Of a stretch of 8,196 nt of DNA, positions 7,021 through 8,196 are shown piece after piece. The DNA is from Lysobacteraceae bacterium (lineage in GTDB: Bacteria > Pseudomonadota > Gammaproteobacteria > Xanthomonadales > Xanthomonadaceae), in contig JAGNNB010000123.1 in assembly GCA_017990865.1 (NCBI GenBank), forward strand, positions 1 through 8,196. The letters run 5' to 3'. The notes beneath the pieces were generated by a model. That model had not been told where the DNA came from, did no database searches, and worked only from the letters and a program-made list of their open reading frames with translations. The stretch's first letter is position 1, and each line of letters opens with the position of its first letter. A program made the position numbers and the translations under genes.

Positions 7021-7422
7021 CTCGACAAGTCCCTCGATCTGCTCGATATCCACGATCCGTTCGCCGTCCGTATCGATCAGCAAAAACGCATCGGACAACG
7101 GATGGACGTCGGGATAATACGCGCCGGGGTCGCAGAACACGCGTCGTTTCAACCGCGGCGCCATCGCGCGCGCGAACGCGACGTCGTCCTGCCATGGCGA
7201 ACCGCCGCGCAGCCAACAACTGCTGAAGCCTTTGCCGTAGAGGGAAAGCACGAGTTGCGTATGCGGGAACGCATAGAAACGCATCGCATCCTCCGCATCC
7301 GAATCCAGCCCGGTCCGCACGCAATCGCCGAGCGCCTCGCACAACGCCGATAACAGCGCCGCTTCGTCGCAGTCTTCGATGTAGATTTCGACATCGCGCG
7401 GCGCTGGCGTGTCGTCGCTCAT
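7015..7422 (-). CDS. Acidic 135-aa protein of unknown function
   Basis: I do not recognise a named family. The product starts [20 protein letters not shown] and is strongly acidic (about 26 Asp/Glu against 11 Lys/Arg), with five Cys, no signal peptide and no membrane segment. It looks like one compact alpha/beta domain: an N-terminal strand (VEIYIED), a helix ([12 protein letters not shown]), a middle sheet ([17 protein letters not shown]), [21 protein letters not shown] (helix then strand), [18 protein letters not shown] and a final strand pair ending [12 protein letters not shown]. The general layout is reminiscent of small immunity-type or accessory domains, but no function is claimed. The ATG at 7422 overlaps the fmt stop and its TGA overlaps the next ATG. 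A weak GGGA about 12 nt upstream suggests expression depends on coupling to fmt. A longer frame to 7704 is the fmt shadow. Confidence 0.82.
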   Translation of the reverse strand: MSDDTPAPRDVEIYIEDCDEAALLSALCEALGDCVRTGLDSDAEDAMRFYAFPHTQLVLSLYGKGFSSCWLRGGSPWQDDVAFARAMAPRLKRRVFCDPGAYYPDVHPLSDAFLLIDTDGERIVDIEQIEGLVET

Positions 7423-8196
7423 CCGACGCGCAAATCCCGACGCGCGTTCAAATAGTCCGCCGCGGTGATCGTCTTGCCGCCTTCGCGCTGCAGCGTGCGG
7501 ATGCGCAACGCGCCGTCGCCGCAGGCGATATCGATGCCGTCGCGGCTCGCGGCGAGGATCGTGCCCGGCGATTTGCCGTGCGCGAGATCCAGCGCCACCG
7601 CCGCGTGTATGCGCACGCGCTCGCCCGCAAGCTCGGCTTCGGCGATCGGCCACGGGTTGAAAGCGCGCACTTTGTTCGCCAGCGCGCGCGCGGGCTGCGA
7701 CCAATCCAGCTTCGCTTCGTGTTTCTCCAGCTTGTGCGCGTAAGTCGCGCCCTCATCGGGCTGCGGCCTCGGTTGTGGGCGCATGCCGGCGCGCAACAGA
7801 CCCAAACCGTCCGACAACACCTGCGCACCGAGTTCGGCAAGGCGATCGTGCAACTGCCCACCGGTCTCGTGCTCGCCGATCGGCGTGGACTGCGACAACA
7901 GCACCGGGCCGGTATCGAGACCTTGCTCCATCTGCATCAAACACACGCCGGTTTCGGTATCGCCGGCCTCGATCGCGCGCTGGATCGGCGCCGCCCCGCG
8001 CCAACGCGGCAACAGCGACGCATGCACGTTCCAACACCCGTAGGTGGGAATCTCCAGAATCTTCGGCGGCAGAATCAACCCGTAGGCCACCACGATCATC
8101 AGATCGGGCTTCAGCGCACGCAACGCATCGCGCGACACCTGCTTCTTCAACGTCACCGGCTGCAACACCTCGATCCCGCGCGACAACGCCTCGAGC
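7419..8196 (-). CDS. fmt: Methionyl-tRNA formyltransferase, 5' partial
   Basis: Transfers a formyl group from 10-formyltetrahydrofolate to methionyl-tRNA(fMet), making the bacterial initiator tRNA. About 258 residues are present of roughly 310; about 50 N-terminal residues lie past the window end. The catalytic core is intact: [16 protein letters not shown], then [20 protein letters not shown] with the catalytic Asn and His, and [11 protein letters not shown] with the catalytic Asp (E. coli Asn106, His108, Asp144). The C-terminal tRNA-binding domain includes RAFNPWP and [14 protein letters not shown]. The frame stays open to the window edge; a TTG at 8186 sits inside the family's conserved region and is not the start. 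The TGA stop overlaps the next gene's ATG. In related bacteria def usually lies just upstream, outside this window. Confidence 0.96.
   Translation of the reverse strand, partial: LEALSRGIEVLQPVTLKKQVSRDALRALKPDLMIVVAYGLILPPKILEIPTYGCWNVHASLLPRWRGAAPIQRAIEAGDTETGVCLMQMEQGLDTGPVLLSQSTPIGEHETGGQLHDRLAELGAQVLSDGLGLLRAGMRPQPRPQPDEGATYAHKLEKHEAKLDWSQPARALANKVRAFNPWPIAEAELAGERVRIHAAVALDLAHGKSPGTILAASRDGIDIACGDGALRIRTLQREGGKTITAADYLNARRDLRVG

Noticed and set aside
8184..8186. TTG start for fmt inside the window
   Set aside because: The frame continues to the window edge with fmt-like residues, and about 50 conserved N-terminal residues are still missing.

Overview
The window is GC-rich (roughly 65 %), and its codon use leaves long open frames on both strands, so most long ORFs are shadows. 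Protein types, the fmt/rsmB neighbourhood and dispersed short palindromes starting with GTAG (like the SMAG/REP elements described in Stenotrophomonas) point to a chromosomal segment of a gammaproteobacterium of the Xanthomonadaceae/Lysobacteraceae type (Lysobacter, Luteimonas, Stenotrophomonas relatives). The lineage call is inference. No phage, plasmid, CRISPR, tRNA or rRNA signal is visible.

Left part, + strand (1-2990): the 3' end of a saccharide-biosynthesis cluster. It holds a UDP-glucuronate decarboxylase (UDP-xylose synthase) missing its N-terminus, a GT2 glycosyltransferase joined to it by an ATGA stop/start overlap, and after a 121-bp gap with an inverted pair of REP-like hairpins, a GT4 (GT-B fold) glycosyltransferase.

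Middle (2991-3384): a convergent intergenic region with three copies of a second REP-like family, then a 32-residue lysine-rich small protein on the minus strand whose stop codon lies inside the last REP copy, then about 175 bp of non-coding DNA with three GC-rich hairpins.

Right part, minus strand (3385-8196), in transcription order: fmt (5' end off the window), a 135-aa acidic protein of unknown function, a 115-aa DUF4926-like protein with a repetitive Thr/Pro N-terminus, rsmB, a 233-bp repeat-filled gap, and an ArnT/PMT-like membrane glycosyltransferase. The first four genes are chained by three successive ATGA overlaps, so they look like one translationally coupled operon: initiator-tRNA formylation and 16S rRNA m5C967 methylation, with two uncharacterised genes between them.

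Together the UXS, GT2, GT4 and ArnT-like genes are consistent with assembly of a pentose-containing cell-surface glycan or lipid decoration. The fmt-rsmB block is translation housekeeping. The two points most worth a second look are the pair of uncharacterised coupled genes between fmt and rsmB, and the REP-like repeats, whose copies within this window show compensatory stem changes.
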